From Craterostigma plantagineum (Eukaryota; Streptophyta; Magnoliopsida; Lamiales; Linderniaceae): DNA of 64,000 nucleotides. The DNA lies in assembly GCA_027422505.1 (NCBI GenBank), contig JAPQWV010000028.1, positions 5,546,001 to 5,610,000 of the forward strand, in the 5' to 3' direction. Shown one piece after another: positions 1 through 10,120 of this stretch. How positions within the stretch are numbered: position 1 is the stretch's first letter; the number at the start of each line of letters is the position of its first letter. Both the position numbers and the translations under genes were made by a program. Under the pieces are notes generated by a model that was given only the letters and a program-made list of their open reading frames with translations, ran no database searches and was not told the origin of the DNA.

Positions 1-525
1 TGTATCACACGTTACCTTGCATCCATTATATAATATATGGCTACTTGCTATAATTATGGAAGAGTATCGCATTGTATATTGTCCTTCATAGGTTAATTGC
101 TATGATTATGGATAATGATTGATTAACGTAGAAAGGGATATTAGGGAATCTTATCCAACCATGAGATGGATGGATAAATATCAGCCGAGATCTCCAATAA
201 GTGTGTGTCCTTTTGAGTGTTTTACGTGAGAAAGAAAAAAAACATATTTTGGTTCTTTGCGTATTAGTGAGTTAGAGCTTACATCGTCCGAGTATCTTCT
301 AGTCGGAGAAAGGACGATTCTTTGATCGAATTCTTGGTGGATATCGGTAGAGATACCATATGTTTGGTATTTAACCACGTGCTTATCTCGAGATAAATAT
401 CAAGTATGATCTCTACGAACGAGTTAAGCTTAATTCGCATGGATCTTGGTGGAATTAGTTTGAATGTTGATAATTTTAATTTCCGCTGCATATAATAATT
501 TGATTATGTGCACCGATTCCTTACA
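1..525 (+). repeat. 3' part of a copia LTR (plus strand)
   Basis: AT-rich non-coding sequence ending in TTACA, directly followed by an initiator-Met primer-binding site at 527-538. That arrangement marks the 3' end of a 5' LTR of a plus-strand Ty1/copia element. The LTR start lies outside the window, so its length is unknown. Only about 60 bases of the element's internal region (541-601) follow before the minus-strand element begins at 602, so the plus-strand element was split or truncated. No coding sequence of this element is seen in the window. Confidence 0.7.
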
Positions 526-526
526 G

Positions 527-538
527 TGGTATCAGAGC
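527..538 (+). other. Primer-binding site, tRNA-iMet type
   Basis: The 12-base word TGGTATCAGAGC, complementary to the 3' end of plant initiator methionine tRNA, lies one base after the LTR terminus at 525. It is the minus-strand DNA priming site of the plus-strand copia element. Confidence 0.85.
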
Positions 539-601
539 CGTCATGCGATATCTTAACTGATTATATGAAAAAGATTGTTTCTCTTTTACGTTTTTTATAT
601 G

Positions 602-629
602 TGAAGATATAAATGTGCCTAAGAGGGGG

Positions 630-665
<36 letters not shown>

Positions 666-910
666 AATTAGGCTTATAAAATTTATGCTTCTTCTTTTCC
701 CAAAACCTAAGATGTAGTGACTTAGATTTGCCTACTAACGCTTGTGACGTGTATGCCTGATATATCCTGGTAGCGTCGGATGTGTGTCGGGTCTGTCTCA
801 CAGTGAAAAGAAATAACTGTAAAGTAAATGCGAGACAGGATTTTCATAGAGGTTATATCCCCAACTGGGGTTTACTCCTCTCCTTAGGGTTTGCTCCCCA
901 AGAGTTTAAT
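602..910 (-). repeat. Truncated 3' LTR of Sirevirus-like copia element A
   Basis: 602-910 is a near copy of 6164-6440: same TGAAGATATAAATGTGCC edge, same AATTAGGCTTATAAAATTTATGC block and same CCCAACTGGGG block. Identity stops near 910, whereas the other copy continues for another 1.1 kb. This is therefore only the last 0.3 kb of the LTR in element orientation. The rest of the 3' LTR and its polypurine tract were deleted and joined to sequence downstream of pol. It differs from its partner by a 33-base G run at 632-664. Confidence 0.8.
632..664 (+). repeat. Poly-G run (33 G) inside the LTR
   Basis: Thirty-three consecutive G on the plus strand, preceded by a shorter GGGGG. The matching place in the LTR at 6164 has only five G, and the related LTR at 30009 has fifteen. 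It looks like expansion of a mononucleotide run at a fixed LTR position and could form a G-quadruplex. An apparent proline-rich reading frame on the other strand is a by-product of this run. Confidence 0.9.
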
Positions 911-1293
911 CAAACAAGAGGAAGGATTTTTAAATATCCGAGTTTCCTAAATAACTAAGCCGGCTGGAATGATATCTCTATGAATTTCTTCTTAAAATAT
1001 TGCAGTCACATTCTAAGGAAAGATTTGGAGATTCAAGATTCCAAAAATAACATTGGTGACTTAAGGAACGATCTTATGCTGGAATTCACTATGACTCTTT
1101 TCCTAAAATACCAAAATCGCACTTAATGATAAGGACTATAAGATCCGAAAAATAATCCAGAGCCAAAATAATGTCCTAGATTAAGATAGCTACGGATTTC
1201 TACCTAATATAGCATATCCTAGAGTAAATGGCAGGATTAGGCAGATTTACTAACCTTATTTAGCTCGATGACTCCCAATCGATCACGGATGTC
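911..1293 (-). other. Non-coding sequence downstream of element A pol
   Basis: AT-rich sequence between the RNase H stop and the truncated LTR. No open frame, no polypurine tract and no similarity to the other LTR copies was seen. In intact elements of this type an env-position ORF and repeated GGGGGAG motifs would lie here; both are missing. Confidence 0.5.
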
Positions 1294-1904
1294 TCAAAAT
1301 CTTGCCTCAATTAGGGGCTTCGTGAAGATATCAGCAAGCAGATCAATTGTTCCTACGAATTCCACACTGATATTCCCCTTCTGAACATGGTCTAGTATAA
1401 AATGATGTTTAACCTCTATATGCTTAGTACGAGAATGATGCACGGGATTCTTAGTAATACTAATGGCACTAGTGCTATCACACATAATATGAATTTTGTC
1501 ATAACCTAATCCAAAATCACTAGGGGTTTGTTTCATCCAAAGAACTTGTTGACAACAATTTCCTAAGGCCATATATTCAGCTTCGGTTGTGGAGAGGGCG
1601 ACAGCACTTTGCTTTCTACTAGACCAAGTTACTAAAAATTTCCAAGTAATTGGCAAGTTCCACTAGTATTTTTCCTATCATCCCTACAGCCGGCATAGTC
1701 GGCATAGGAATATCCCATTAATGGGAAGTCATCCGTATAAGAATACCACAGACCAAAATTAAACAGTACCCTTGATATATCTAAGTAACGCTTGACTACT
1801 GTCAAGTGAGATTCCCTAGGATCAGACTGATATCTTGAACACATACCAACAGCAAACATAATATTGGGGCGACTAGCAGTTAAGTAGAGAAGGCTTCCGA
1901 TCAT
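1294..1904 (-). pseudogene. copia RNase H region (element A)
   Basis: 1904-1632 reads SLLYLTASRPNIMFAVGMCSRYQ (the RT-RNase H connection). 1656-1294 reads SRKQSAVALSTTEAEYMAL, SISITKNPVHHSRTKHIEVKHHF and ADIFTKPL, the standard copia RNase H end, with a TGA stop at 1294-1296. The two parts are in different frames. RNase H removes the RNA template during cDNA synthesis. Confidence 0.9.
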
Positions 1905-1946
1905 ACCTTGATATTCTGTCTGATCAACTGGTGCACCTGATTCGTC

Positions 1947-2854
1947 TTAATCTATTTTGGTGGTCTGATGCATAGGGGTGGAAATTGCTTTGGAATCGCT
2001 CATCCCGAATTTTGTCAGTAATTCCTTGCTGTACTTCGTCAGGGACTCAAAGGTTCCATTGTCAAGTTGCTTTATTTGCAACCCAAGAAAGTAGTTCAGC
2101 TCACCCATCAAGCTCATCTCAAATTTCTTCTGCATAGACTTAGAGAATTCCTCGCAAAGAAGGATATTAGTACTTCCAAATATGATATCATCAACGTAGA
2201 TTTGGACCAGTATCATTTGATCACCTAATAAAGAGTGTGTTATCAATAGTTCCAGTCAAAAATCCTATGTCAAATAGAAACTTACTTAATCTTTCATACC
2301 ATGCCCTAGGAGCCTGCTTTAAACCATATAATTCTTTATTCAATTGAAAAACAAAGTCTTCTCTAGCGAAATCTGGTGGTTGTTCTACATAAACTTCCTC
2401 ATTTATAAAGCCATTTAAAAATGCACTTTTTACGTCCATTTGAAAAATTTTGAAGTGTTTAAAACATGCATATGCATGTAAGACACGTCTAGACTCTAAT
2501 CTAGCTACCGGAGCAAAAGTATCATCGAAATCAATACCTTCCTCCTGGGAATAACTTTTTGCAACTAACCTTGCCTTATTTCTGGTGATATTACCGTGTT
2601 CGTTGAGTTTGTTGCGGATGACCCATTTGGTTCCTATGATGGATTTCGTCTGGTCTCTCTACGAGTGTCCATACTTGGCTCTTTTCGAACTGAGATAACT
2701 CATCCTCCATGGCTGGGACCCAAGATATATCGTCTACAGCTTCATGGACCGTCTTTGGTTCCATCATTGAAAGCAGTACATCATGGGATTCCTCCGTATC
2801 CTGATTCCGTGCAGTTGCTCGAGTTTTGATTCCAGATGTAATATTTCCTATCAC
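1947..2854 (-). pseudogene. copia reverse transcriptase (element A), several lesions
   Basis: The RT N-terminus (EPKTVHEAVDDISWVPAMEDEL) reads from 2854. The [10 protein letters not shown] block and [16 protein letters not shown] read from 2439, and the catalytic YVDD motif with ELNYFLGLQI reads from 2246. These lie in different frames, so at least two frameshifts or stops break the domain. The sequence otherwise covers the whole polymerase in normal order. It would copy element RNA to cDNA. Confidence 0.9.
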
Positions 2855-2934
2855 TTGGTCTGTTGGATGACTGGAAGCGTGTTTCCATTATCTGCATTGC
2901 TGTTCATCAGCTTCTGGTTCCACTGTCTCAACAT

Positions 2935-3728
2935 TTACGTCTTTAGGAATATCTTCCTTATTGTCTTTAGTATCCTGCAGTTCTGCACAAGGCAAATACC
3001 TTCCTCATCAGTAGCATCTGCGTTAGGTATCTCATCAAAAGTAACATGTATGGATTCCTGAACATTTAGTTCCCTTTTATTATAAACACGATATGCCTTA
3101 GAATAAAGACTGTAACCAAGGAATATCCCTTTATCTACCTTAGAGTCGAATTTTCCTCTCTTATCTCTATCATTCAATATAAAACATTTACATCCAAACA
3201 CACGAAAATATCCTATATTTGGAATTCTACCATTCCAAATTTCATAAGAAGTTTTCTTTAATATCGGCCAAAAGAAAACACGATTAGACACGTAACAAGC
3301 TGTACTAACAGCTTCTCCCCCGAACTGTTTAGGAATATCATACTCATGTAGCATAGATCTAGCCATTTCTGATAACACCCTGTTTTACGTTCAACTACGC
3401 CACTCTGTTGAGGATTTATAGGAGCAGAGAAGTTATGACTATATCCATGTTGATCACAGAATGATGCAAATGACTTACTATCAAATTCCAATCCGTTATC
3501 ACTGCGTATCCTACATAAATTCATTTCTTGAACATTTTCAAATCTCTTTACTAGCGATGCAAAGTTATCTAATGTCTCATTCTTATGCGCAAGGAATATC
3601 ACCCATGTATACCTGGAATAGTCATCAACGATGATAAAGGCATATCTTTTACCTCGCATAGACATCGTCTGAACAGGACCAAAAAGCTCGAGATGAATTA
3701 GTTCTAGTGGTCTGGATGTAGATATCAC
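2935..3728 (-). pseudogene. copia integrase (element A), frameshifted
   Basis: Two overlapping minus-strand frames carry the integrase core. 3728-3258 has LELFGP, VDDYSRYTWV, RSDNGLEFDS and a PQQSGVVERK block; 3378-2935 continues with the C-terminal region (RVFGCKCFILN, KGIFLGYS, YRVYNKR). The first catalytic aspartate of the usual D-L-F-G-P motif is glutamate here (L-E-L-F-G-P); the second D and the E are present. A frameshift near 3370 separates the halves. Integrase would insert the cDNA into the genome. Confidence 0.88.
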
Positions 3729-3916
3729 ATTCTTTACCTTGAACGATGTCTTGGTTGCTTACCCATTTGGCATGCCTTGCACGTTTTGTCCTTGACGAAC
3801 TTTATGTCAAGAACACCTCGTACTAGTGCATTGATTGTAATATGTGACAGTAATTCCATATTGGCATGTCCTAAGCGTCTGTGGCATAACCAGGTGTTAT
3901 CCTATGTAACTGCTAA

Positions 3917-4290
3917 TCACTTGACATTCTGGTCAGTGATATCATTAAGAGTAATACAGTAGATATTTCTATCCCTAGACGCACTAAATAACACCTTATT
4001 ATTATTTCTAACAACGCACTTATCATTTTCAAAAGTAACCGTATGACCTTTATCACATAATTGACTAATGCTAATGAGGTTATGTTCTAAATTCTTAACC
4101 AACCATACGTCATCTATAGTAATACTTAAAGTGTTACCGACAGTTCTAACTCCAATAATCTTAGCTTTTGTGCTGTCGGCGTAGGAGACATATCCTCTGT
4201 CATTTGCTTTCACCGACACAAACTTACTGATATCACCTGTCATATGGTGGGAACACCCAATGTCGAGGTACCACTTGTTTTTCTTGTTGG
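3917..4290 (-). pseudogene. copia protease C-part and GAG-pre-integrase domain (element A)
   Basis: Minus-strand reading gives KNKWYLDIGCSHHMTGD followed by the pre-integrase region (VKNLEHNLISISQLCDKGHTVTF). The copia aspartic protease signature is normally D-S/T-G within WxLDSGCSxHMTG; here the catalytic triplet reads D-I-G, so the protease would be inactive. The coding stops near 3917 and resumes in another frame as integrase. Protease would process the Gag-Pol polyprotein. Confidence 0.85.
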
Positions 4291-4351
4291 ATTATCTTCT
4301 TTGTACCTGCATGAATCAGTTCTTTTCTGAGGTCCCAACTTTGATTGGGTC

Positions 4352-6104
4352 CTAAAAGGTTAGCAACAAAGTAACTTCTGTTAACACGTGATATATCATA
4401 AACACAGGTAGGCCAGTGTTAGAAACTTGGTTCTCAGGAACTTGCTTTGGTCTCCAGATATATCTAGATTTATCAGCTCTCTTCAAAAAACAATTGTTAG
4501 AATAATGACCATGACGATCGCATGAAAAACATTTAGGCTTTTGAAGGTGGTGCAACATGTTCATGTGTCATGGAATATCCTATCCCTGATTTTCCAACAT
4601 TTCTAGGAATACTAAGTAACATATCAAGATTTTGTTTTACTTCAAGAAGTCTATCAACAGTACGAGATTTTTCTTCTAAGGAATTCTTAAGAGCAGAGAC
4701 ATCTTTAGCTATATCACTATTTTACTTTTTAAGCTCTTCACAATTACACAAGGCTTTTTCTTCCTTTAGGGTTTCTAGCTCGGCTCTCAGTCATTCATTT
4801 TCTAGATCCGTTTGGTGCTTTTCTCTAGCTACGTCATCTCGTTGCCTAACCAATTTCTTTACTTGTGAGTTGAGCGACTTAATCCTCCTTTCTGCGTTTT
4901 GAATTATTTCAAACATCTCCTCATTTTCATCTACTTCAGGAACTGAGGAAATTTCAAATATCTCTTCCTTTTCATCTACTTCAAGAACTGAGGAAGCGTT
5001 ATCATGAGACTCATCTTTCCTAGCATATAATTCATTCAGAATAAGTATTTTCTTAATAGTGGATGAGGAAGATACCTGATCATCATCATCGGCCATGTAG
5101 GCGAGATCTTCCTCTTCTTCACTTATGTCCTCTTCCCAGTTTGTCACCATGGATTTCTGCTTCTTTATCTTTTTGTCACCGTTGTCCATCCGGCAGTTTG
5201 AGGCGAAGTGGCCTGGCTTGTTGCACTTGAAGCATTTCTGCACATTGTTACCGGATAACGATATTCCCTTGTTTCTCAGCTGGAACTTGGAGTGTCCTTT
5301 GAATTTTCTTCTCAGCCGAGATTTTTCATATATTCTGGTCAGCATGGCGATCTGCTGCAGTATGTTTTCCTCAGTTTCTTCTTCGCCCTCATAGTCATTT
5401 CTTTGTTCAGTGTTGAAGGCAATGTTTGGTTGATTTCTGATTTGGAGTTTTTCTTTTATGAAGATCTGAGTCATTTCATACGTGGTTAGCGATCCGATCA
5501 GTTCCGAGACGGAGAGTTCATCCAAGTCCTTCGCTTCGTAGATGGCAATTACTTTGGGATTCCATTTTCTTGGATCTCAGGATTTTGCGCACCTTCTCGC
5601 CGTCGGGTAGTTTTTTTCCTAATGCGAACATTTGATTTATGATATTCATGAATCTTGCATACATGCGGCTTATAGTCTCGTTGTCCTCCATTTTGAACAG
5701 CTCGTATTAGTGAGTCAAGGGGCTATTCTTTCTTGTACAACTCGAGTGGTTCCCTCATGTGTGACTTGAAGCATGTCCCACATATCTTTGGCAGATTCGC
5801 ATGAGCTCACACGATTGTACCCTTCTCTTGTAAGCGCACAGGCGATCATGTTCTTTGCTTTGGCATTCACGGAGATTCCTCGTTTGTCTGTTGCATCGTA
5901 GTGTGAACCATTCTTTGGAGTTCCATCTGCCTTTTTTTGGGGATTGTAAGGTCCAGTCGTGATGATATCCCACAGGTCATAGTCAGCAGCAAGCAGGAAT
6001 TCCTTCATACGGTTTTTCCATATGGCATAGTTTGTTCCATCGAAGAGTGGTGGCCTGGAATGGGATTATCCCTCTGCAAAAACATCAAAACTTGAAGAAG
6101 CCAT
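4352..6104 (-). pseudogene. copia gag (element A), decayed
   Basis: The likely start codon is the ATG at 6104, giving MASSSFDVFAEG, then an in-frame stop. The frame then reads LFDGTNYAIWKNRMKEF and a UBN2/DUF4219-like gag domain down to 5715. After a frame change, 5525-4791 carries a CCHC zinc knuckle (CFKCNKPGHFASNC), an acidic stretch and a coiled-coil-like segment rich in E, K and R. A second knuckle, CFSCDRHGHYSNNC, lies in another frame at about 4530-4490. Gag forms the virus-like particle and binds RNA. At least three frame or stop lesions show that it is dead. A long gag with a coiled coil is typical of the SIRE/Maximus lineage. Confidence 0.85.
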
Positions 6105-6149
6105 TAGATCTTTAACTCAGGCTTGTTAGGCCCGTCGTTTGAGTAACCC

Positions 6150-6161
6150 GCTCTGATACCA
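6150..6161 (-). other. Primer-binding site of element A, tRNA-iMet type
   Basis: The plus strand reads GCTCTGATACCA, the reverse complement of TGGTATCAGAGC, two bases from the LTR edge at 6164. It fixes 6164-7598 as the 5' LTR of the gag-pol element on the minus strand. Confidence 0.9.
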
Positions 6162-6163
6162 AA

Positions 6164-7598
6164 TGAAGATATAAATGTGCCTAAGAGAGGGGGTGAATTA
6201 GGCTTATAAAATTTATGCTTCTTCTTTTCCCAAAACCTAACCTTGTAGTGACTTAGATATGCCTACTAATGCTTGTGACGTGTATGCCTGATATATCCTG
6301 GTAGCGTCGGATGTGTGTCGGTCTGTCTCACAGCAAAAAAGAAATAACTGTAAAGTAAATGCGAGATAGGATTTTTATAGAGGTTATATCCCCAACTGGG
6401 GTTTACTCCTCTCCTTAGGGTTTGCTCCCCAAGAGTTTAACCAATCACTATAATGCACCGTAGGTGGATACAAAACTGATTGATTAGCCCAATACACAAT
6501 CGAAACAAGTCGAGACACTAGACACACTACGTTACCACACGCCGAGTTTCGTTCCTCAGAATCTCCTGATCCCGACAGACACAGCTAGCTACCGAAGGGC
6601 CCCCGAAACTCGTCCTTCCCTTCACGTGTGGGTAGACGTCGACCTTGCCTCCTTGGTATCGCTCACGTCCGAAGACAACACGTCCGAAGACAGAATATAT
6701 GTATGGGATGATGGAATAACTCAGTATGTTCAGTACTTCGCAAGTGATCGCTCAAGTAGGCAGAAAGCTATCGCAAATGAAGTCTCAGAAATCTCTCCAT
6801 AATGTTTTCTGTTCAAGACGCTAATAGTCGTATATTCGCAAGTTCTAAGTGGCTCGAAATTATGAAGTGTTTCTCATATATAAACCTTTTCACTCAACAC
6901 TTTACATGGAAAGACGGAAAAGATATTAATCATCAAATCAAGCATATTAAACATTTTCCATGTATAGCACATAGCATCAGATGAATATATTTACCATGTT
7001 TAGCACATAAATCAGATTAGATCACAGATATCACGAATTAACATATCAAGGCATAGCTTTCCATATTTCAAAGATAACCAATATTCATAAACTTGCACGT
7101 CATCCACAAAGTCAATCAAATCAAATCTTCCCTAAATATTATATTCCAATCAGTGTAAGAAAGATATCAAATTGATTTCCCACATTTAAATCAGTTGGAT
7201 GCATGCAAACGATTTTCTACTCGATTTCATCCAGGAATAAACAAGTATCAACGGATATATCACTTTCCATATATAAACAGCATATTTTCCTTTTATGACT
7301 CAGTAGGATATCTCATGCATTATTTCCATAAATAGCACAGAACGATATATACTATCAACATGGCTTGTCTATAACATGCGATCACATAGTTTCACCAAAT
7401 AATCACAGAATCACATGTGAATAAAATATTCAACAATTTAGTCAATTATATCTCATATATAATGCATGGTCGAATATTATCATGAACTTAGACATTATCT
7501 TGATCACAAATCGAATTGCATAATTTATAGACCTGATGTCATTACAATTACATTGTTCATCAAAACTCTCTAACACTTATGGACCAAAAAGGTCAACA
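6164..7598 (-). repeat. Complete LTR (about 1435 bp), Sirevirus-like family
   Basis: In element orientation it starts TGTTGACCTTTTTGGTCC at 7598 and ends ATTTATATCTTCA at 6164, giving TG...CA ends. The left side touches a primer-binding site; the right side touches a polypurine tract (AAAAAGGGGGAGAA on the minus strand). A diverged relative of the same length lies at 30009-31519, sharing the CCCAACTGGGG, CACGTCCGAAGACA and GGACCAAAAAGGTC blocks. An LTR with both a PBS and a PPT neighbour serves two elements. Confidence 0.82.
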
Positions 7599-8260
7599 TT
7601 CTCCCCCTTTTTGATGATGACATGTAATTGATGCAGCACAGAAGCATGTAAGCATATTCGATTAGGCAAGTCCTAGCGTATATGTCTAAGTGTTCCATAA
7701 TCGCAAAGCAGTGTATATGATATTTCCTAATCACAAATGATACATATTTGCTCCCCCTGCCTAAGTGCAGTTATCTATATGACACGCAAAGATCTATCAT
7801 GAAAGAATTTGCTCCCCCTGTCTAAGTGCAGATATGTCATGTCATTTTCAAGGTTATATCATGAGTGCAAAATTTCGAAATTACCCGTGAGTGTGCTCCC
7901 CCTGCCTAAGTGCGCATATTCCAAGCATGATTCAAGCAATCAGATAATCATCTCATCAGGCACTTACCACTTATCAAGAAATTTCACACACGTTAATTAG
8001 CGCAGATAAGTATCAGAGTACCACTATATAAGAGCATAAGATCACCCATCGCAGAATGACATCATCACTGATATATCTTAAAATCAGAGCAAAATATTAA
8101 GCACAGCATAAGAGCAAAGGAGATATATCATAAGAGCAAAATATTATATATTAGGGTTCAACGAGCTTCCCTACACAACCGAACTTCCAACAACCCCAAC
8201 CACTTAGAGGCTAACGCCTAAACTTACCTTACTGTACACTCCCCCTTCAGCATCAAAAAG
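7599..8260 (-). promoter_or_regulatory. Repeated polypurine tracts upstream of the 3' LTR
   Basis: The minus-strand word GGGGGAG occurs at about 7601, 7751, 7812, 7896 and 8240. The first abuts the LTR; three share the context CTCCCCCTGYCTAAGTGC on the plus strand. Multiple polypurine motifs before the 3' LTR are a known Sirevirus trait and prime plus-strand DNA synthesis. No coding sequence is seen between them. Confidence 0.7.
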
Positions 8261-8426
8261 GGAGTGACACCTAAAAACCAAACTTGCAGAAAGCAAAACA
8301 AAAAGGAATATCCTAAGGGCAACTAGGATCAGAGCGGAAGGCAGCCTACTGGCTTGAAGAGATTTCGGAATAGCGGAATCTTGGAAGGGATTTCTTCATT
8401 ATTTTGGAGACCTTGGACAACTTCAG

Positions 8427-9433
8427 CTACAGTTCGGTGTACTGTTCTTTGATCTTGCGGAAGCGCTTCTGGTTGTCAGCCTTAATATCAGAGATATCGC
8501 GGCGTATCGTTGAGATTGCTTCTTTCCCGATGCTGAGCTCGTCTTCATATTCGTCGTCGTCGTTCTTAACCTTCGCCATTCCTTTCGCGGCGGACGATTT
8601 CTGGGCACTGTCGACTGACCTATTTTCCTTGGCCTTGACCCAACCTAGACTTTTCGAGTAATAAATCCCCATGAGTTTCAGAGTCACTAGATCCACGGCG
8701 TGGACGGCCTTGTCTTCCTATGCGGCGGCATCATTATTTCTTCGCACTCAAGGAAGTGCTTGAACAACATCTCGTAGGGAAATGCTTGCGAATCTGAGAT
8801 ATCATGTAAACATCAAAAGTGCTCATGAAGTTCATCATAGTTGAGTGGCCTCCACTGCCGATTTTTGCACTCCACAGAGTCATATTGAGCAGCTTATGCA
8901 GGAAGAAGTAATCGATGGGGAGTTGATTGAGGGCTTCGCCGTCAGAGAAACGGAGCTACGGGTATTCCAGAGGCTCTGAAAGACATCACTAGGGTCGAAA
9001 CCATCTGCGTGGCACCAGTCATTCATGTCGTAGTGGCAGAAGAGTTCATCGGGAACTCCTGGCATCTCATTGATTTTTCTTAGTGGTCCAATTGATTCTG
9101 CCTCCCAGCACACAGGAGTTGACACAAACGTGCTCTTCGTGCTCCTCGTAGTCGAAGTTTGCATAGAACAGTTTGACAGCCTCTGGGTAGTATGGCCTGT
9201 TGATACTAAGGAATTTCTCCCAGCCGAAATCTTTTTGCCAGGTGATAACTGTTCCGGCAGGCAGCTTGTCAAAAGCAACGCCACGTCCCCTGGCGATATC
9301 TCTGTTGCTGAAACATTTGTAGTTGGTTCGGGCGCTTTCTTCCAGAAAGAGGGCTTCAACAGGAATCTCATTTGGTTTGGAAAGATCAATAGGTGGTATT
9401 TCGGGATCCTTTGGCGTCTGTTTTTGAGATGGC
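8427..9433 (-). pseudogene. Env-position ORF, 'putative plant transposon protein' type, fragment
   Basis: 9433-9067 reads a conserved block: VEALFLEESARTNYKCFSN, then FDKLPAGTVITWQKDFGWEK and EAVKLFYANFDYEE. In another frame 8900-8700 reads LPIDYFFLHKLLNMTLWSAKIG and continues to a charged tail (8696-8427, KNDDDEYEDEL and a short coiled coil). I judge this to be the protein often found after pol in plant copia and gypsy elements; its function is unknown. It is cut at its N-terminal side by the LTR ending at 9434 and has frame breaks. The family assignment rests on memory of similar proteins, not a search. Confidence 0.55.
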
Positions 9434-9663
9434 TGTAACATTCCATCCCATACCGTGTGTTACCTGTAATCCGTCCTTACCGGGACCTGTGGGGTTGGGC
9501 CCATCACACTCCGACTGATAGTCTGGCCCCACTGTATCACTATTTAACCTTTCAGCGTGCTTTGCCTTCACTCACACGCACCCTGGGCAAACTTCCCAGG
9601 GGGTCACCCATCCCTAGATTGTCCCAAGTCAAGCACGCTTAACTTCAGAGTTTCTATAGATGG
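9434..9663 (-). repeat. LTR fragment carrying a 5S rRNA-like promoter (minus)
   Basis: The minus strand reads about 225 bp homologous to 23400-23631 and ends GGAATGTTACA, an LTR-like CA end. At 9653-9577 it holds a 5S rRNA-like block: AGTTAAGCGTGCTTG (A-box region) and GGATGGGTGACCCCCTGG (C-box region). The 5' part of the LTR is missing, cut where the copia LTR begins at 9664. It interrupts the env-position ORF on its left. No coding sequence. Confidence 0.7.
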
Positions 9664-10015
9664 TGTTAGGTCCTTCGATTAACAACTCTATGATCCTAGG
9701 CATGAATTCTAAGTAATTCGATGATAATGATTGACATTAAGATTCGATCGAAAAACTCAAATGAAGAACAAGAGAGAGAATTCGAGTAGAGTGAGAAAGT
9801 TACTTTTGTTTCTCTCTCTAGAAATTGAATTGCAAGCCTTTCGGATCAATTTCCAAACCTTTCTCTATTGATTGCGATTGTTTACAAAGTATTTATACCA
9901 AACACACTTGGTATAAATATCTAACTAGTCCTAATCTAAGGACAAATATAAGAAAAGCCCCTAAATACAAGGACATCTAATAAAATCAAAGCACAATTAG
10001 AATTGATCTTCTACA
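9664..10015 (-). repeat. 3' LTR (352 bp) of copia element C
   Basis: Element orientation starts TGTAGAAGATCAATTC at 10015 and ends GGACCTAACA at 9664. On its right is a polypurine tract (CAAAGGGGGAGAA on the minus strand), so this is a 3' LTR with the internal region to the right. A TATA box (GGTATAAATAC, minus) lies at 9900-9890. The length and ends match the 351-354 bp LTRs at 33019 and 39277. The first 85 bp also recur at 32898-32982. Confidence 0.8.
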
Positions 10016-10120
10016 TTCTCCCCCTTTGTGCTTGATTGCTTGTCTGCCTTAGTTGTCCTCGTCGGGCGAAGAATGACCTGCCCATGCTCAAAGTTCCTGA
10101 GCGTGTTCCCCATCTCCAGT
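10016..10120 (-). other. Polypurine tract and 3' end of copia element C internal region
   Basis: Begins with CTCCCCCTTTG on the plus strand (PPT on the minus strand) and runs into the interrupted env-position ORF, which resumes after the solo LTR at 13335. Confidence 0.6.

Larger units (their letters stand above)
602..9433 (-). mobile_element. Tandem Sirevirus-like Ty1/copia array sharing one LTR
   Basis: Read on the minus strand from right to left: env-position ORF (9433-8427), repeated polypurine motifs (about 8245-7599), one complete LTR (7598-6164), primer-binding site (6161-6150), gag-pol (6104-1294), then a truncated LTR (910-602). The central LTR is therefore the 3' LTR of a right-hand element and the 5' LTR of a left-hand element. 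This fits LTR-LTR recombination between two copies. Sirevirus affinity is inferred from a long gag with zinc knuckles and a coiled coil, an ORF after pol, and multiple GGGGGAG motifs before the 3' LTR. All coding parts are broken. Confidence 0.75.

Noticed and set aside
527..538. tRNA gene at the TGGTATCAGAGC words
   Set aside because: Only the 12-base primer complement is present, with no tRNA arms; the same at 6150, 23633, 27545 and 33005.
619..801. Open frame with a long proline tail
   Set aside because: The prolines come from the poly-G run read on the other strand; the rest is LTR sequence.
9577..9653. 5S rRNA gene (also 23413-23488)
   Set aside because: Only the promoter-like parts match; the middle and both ends differ from 5S rRNA and the block sits inside LTRs.
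9428..9663. GATGG flanks as a target duplication of the 5S-type LTR piece
   Set aside because: The right GATGG corresponds to LTR sequence (CCAT-TATAGAAAC) also present in the other copy, so it is not a flank.
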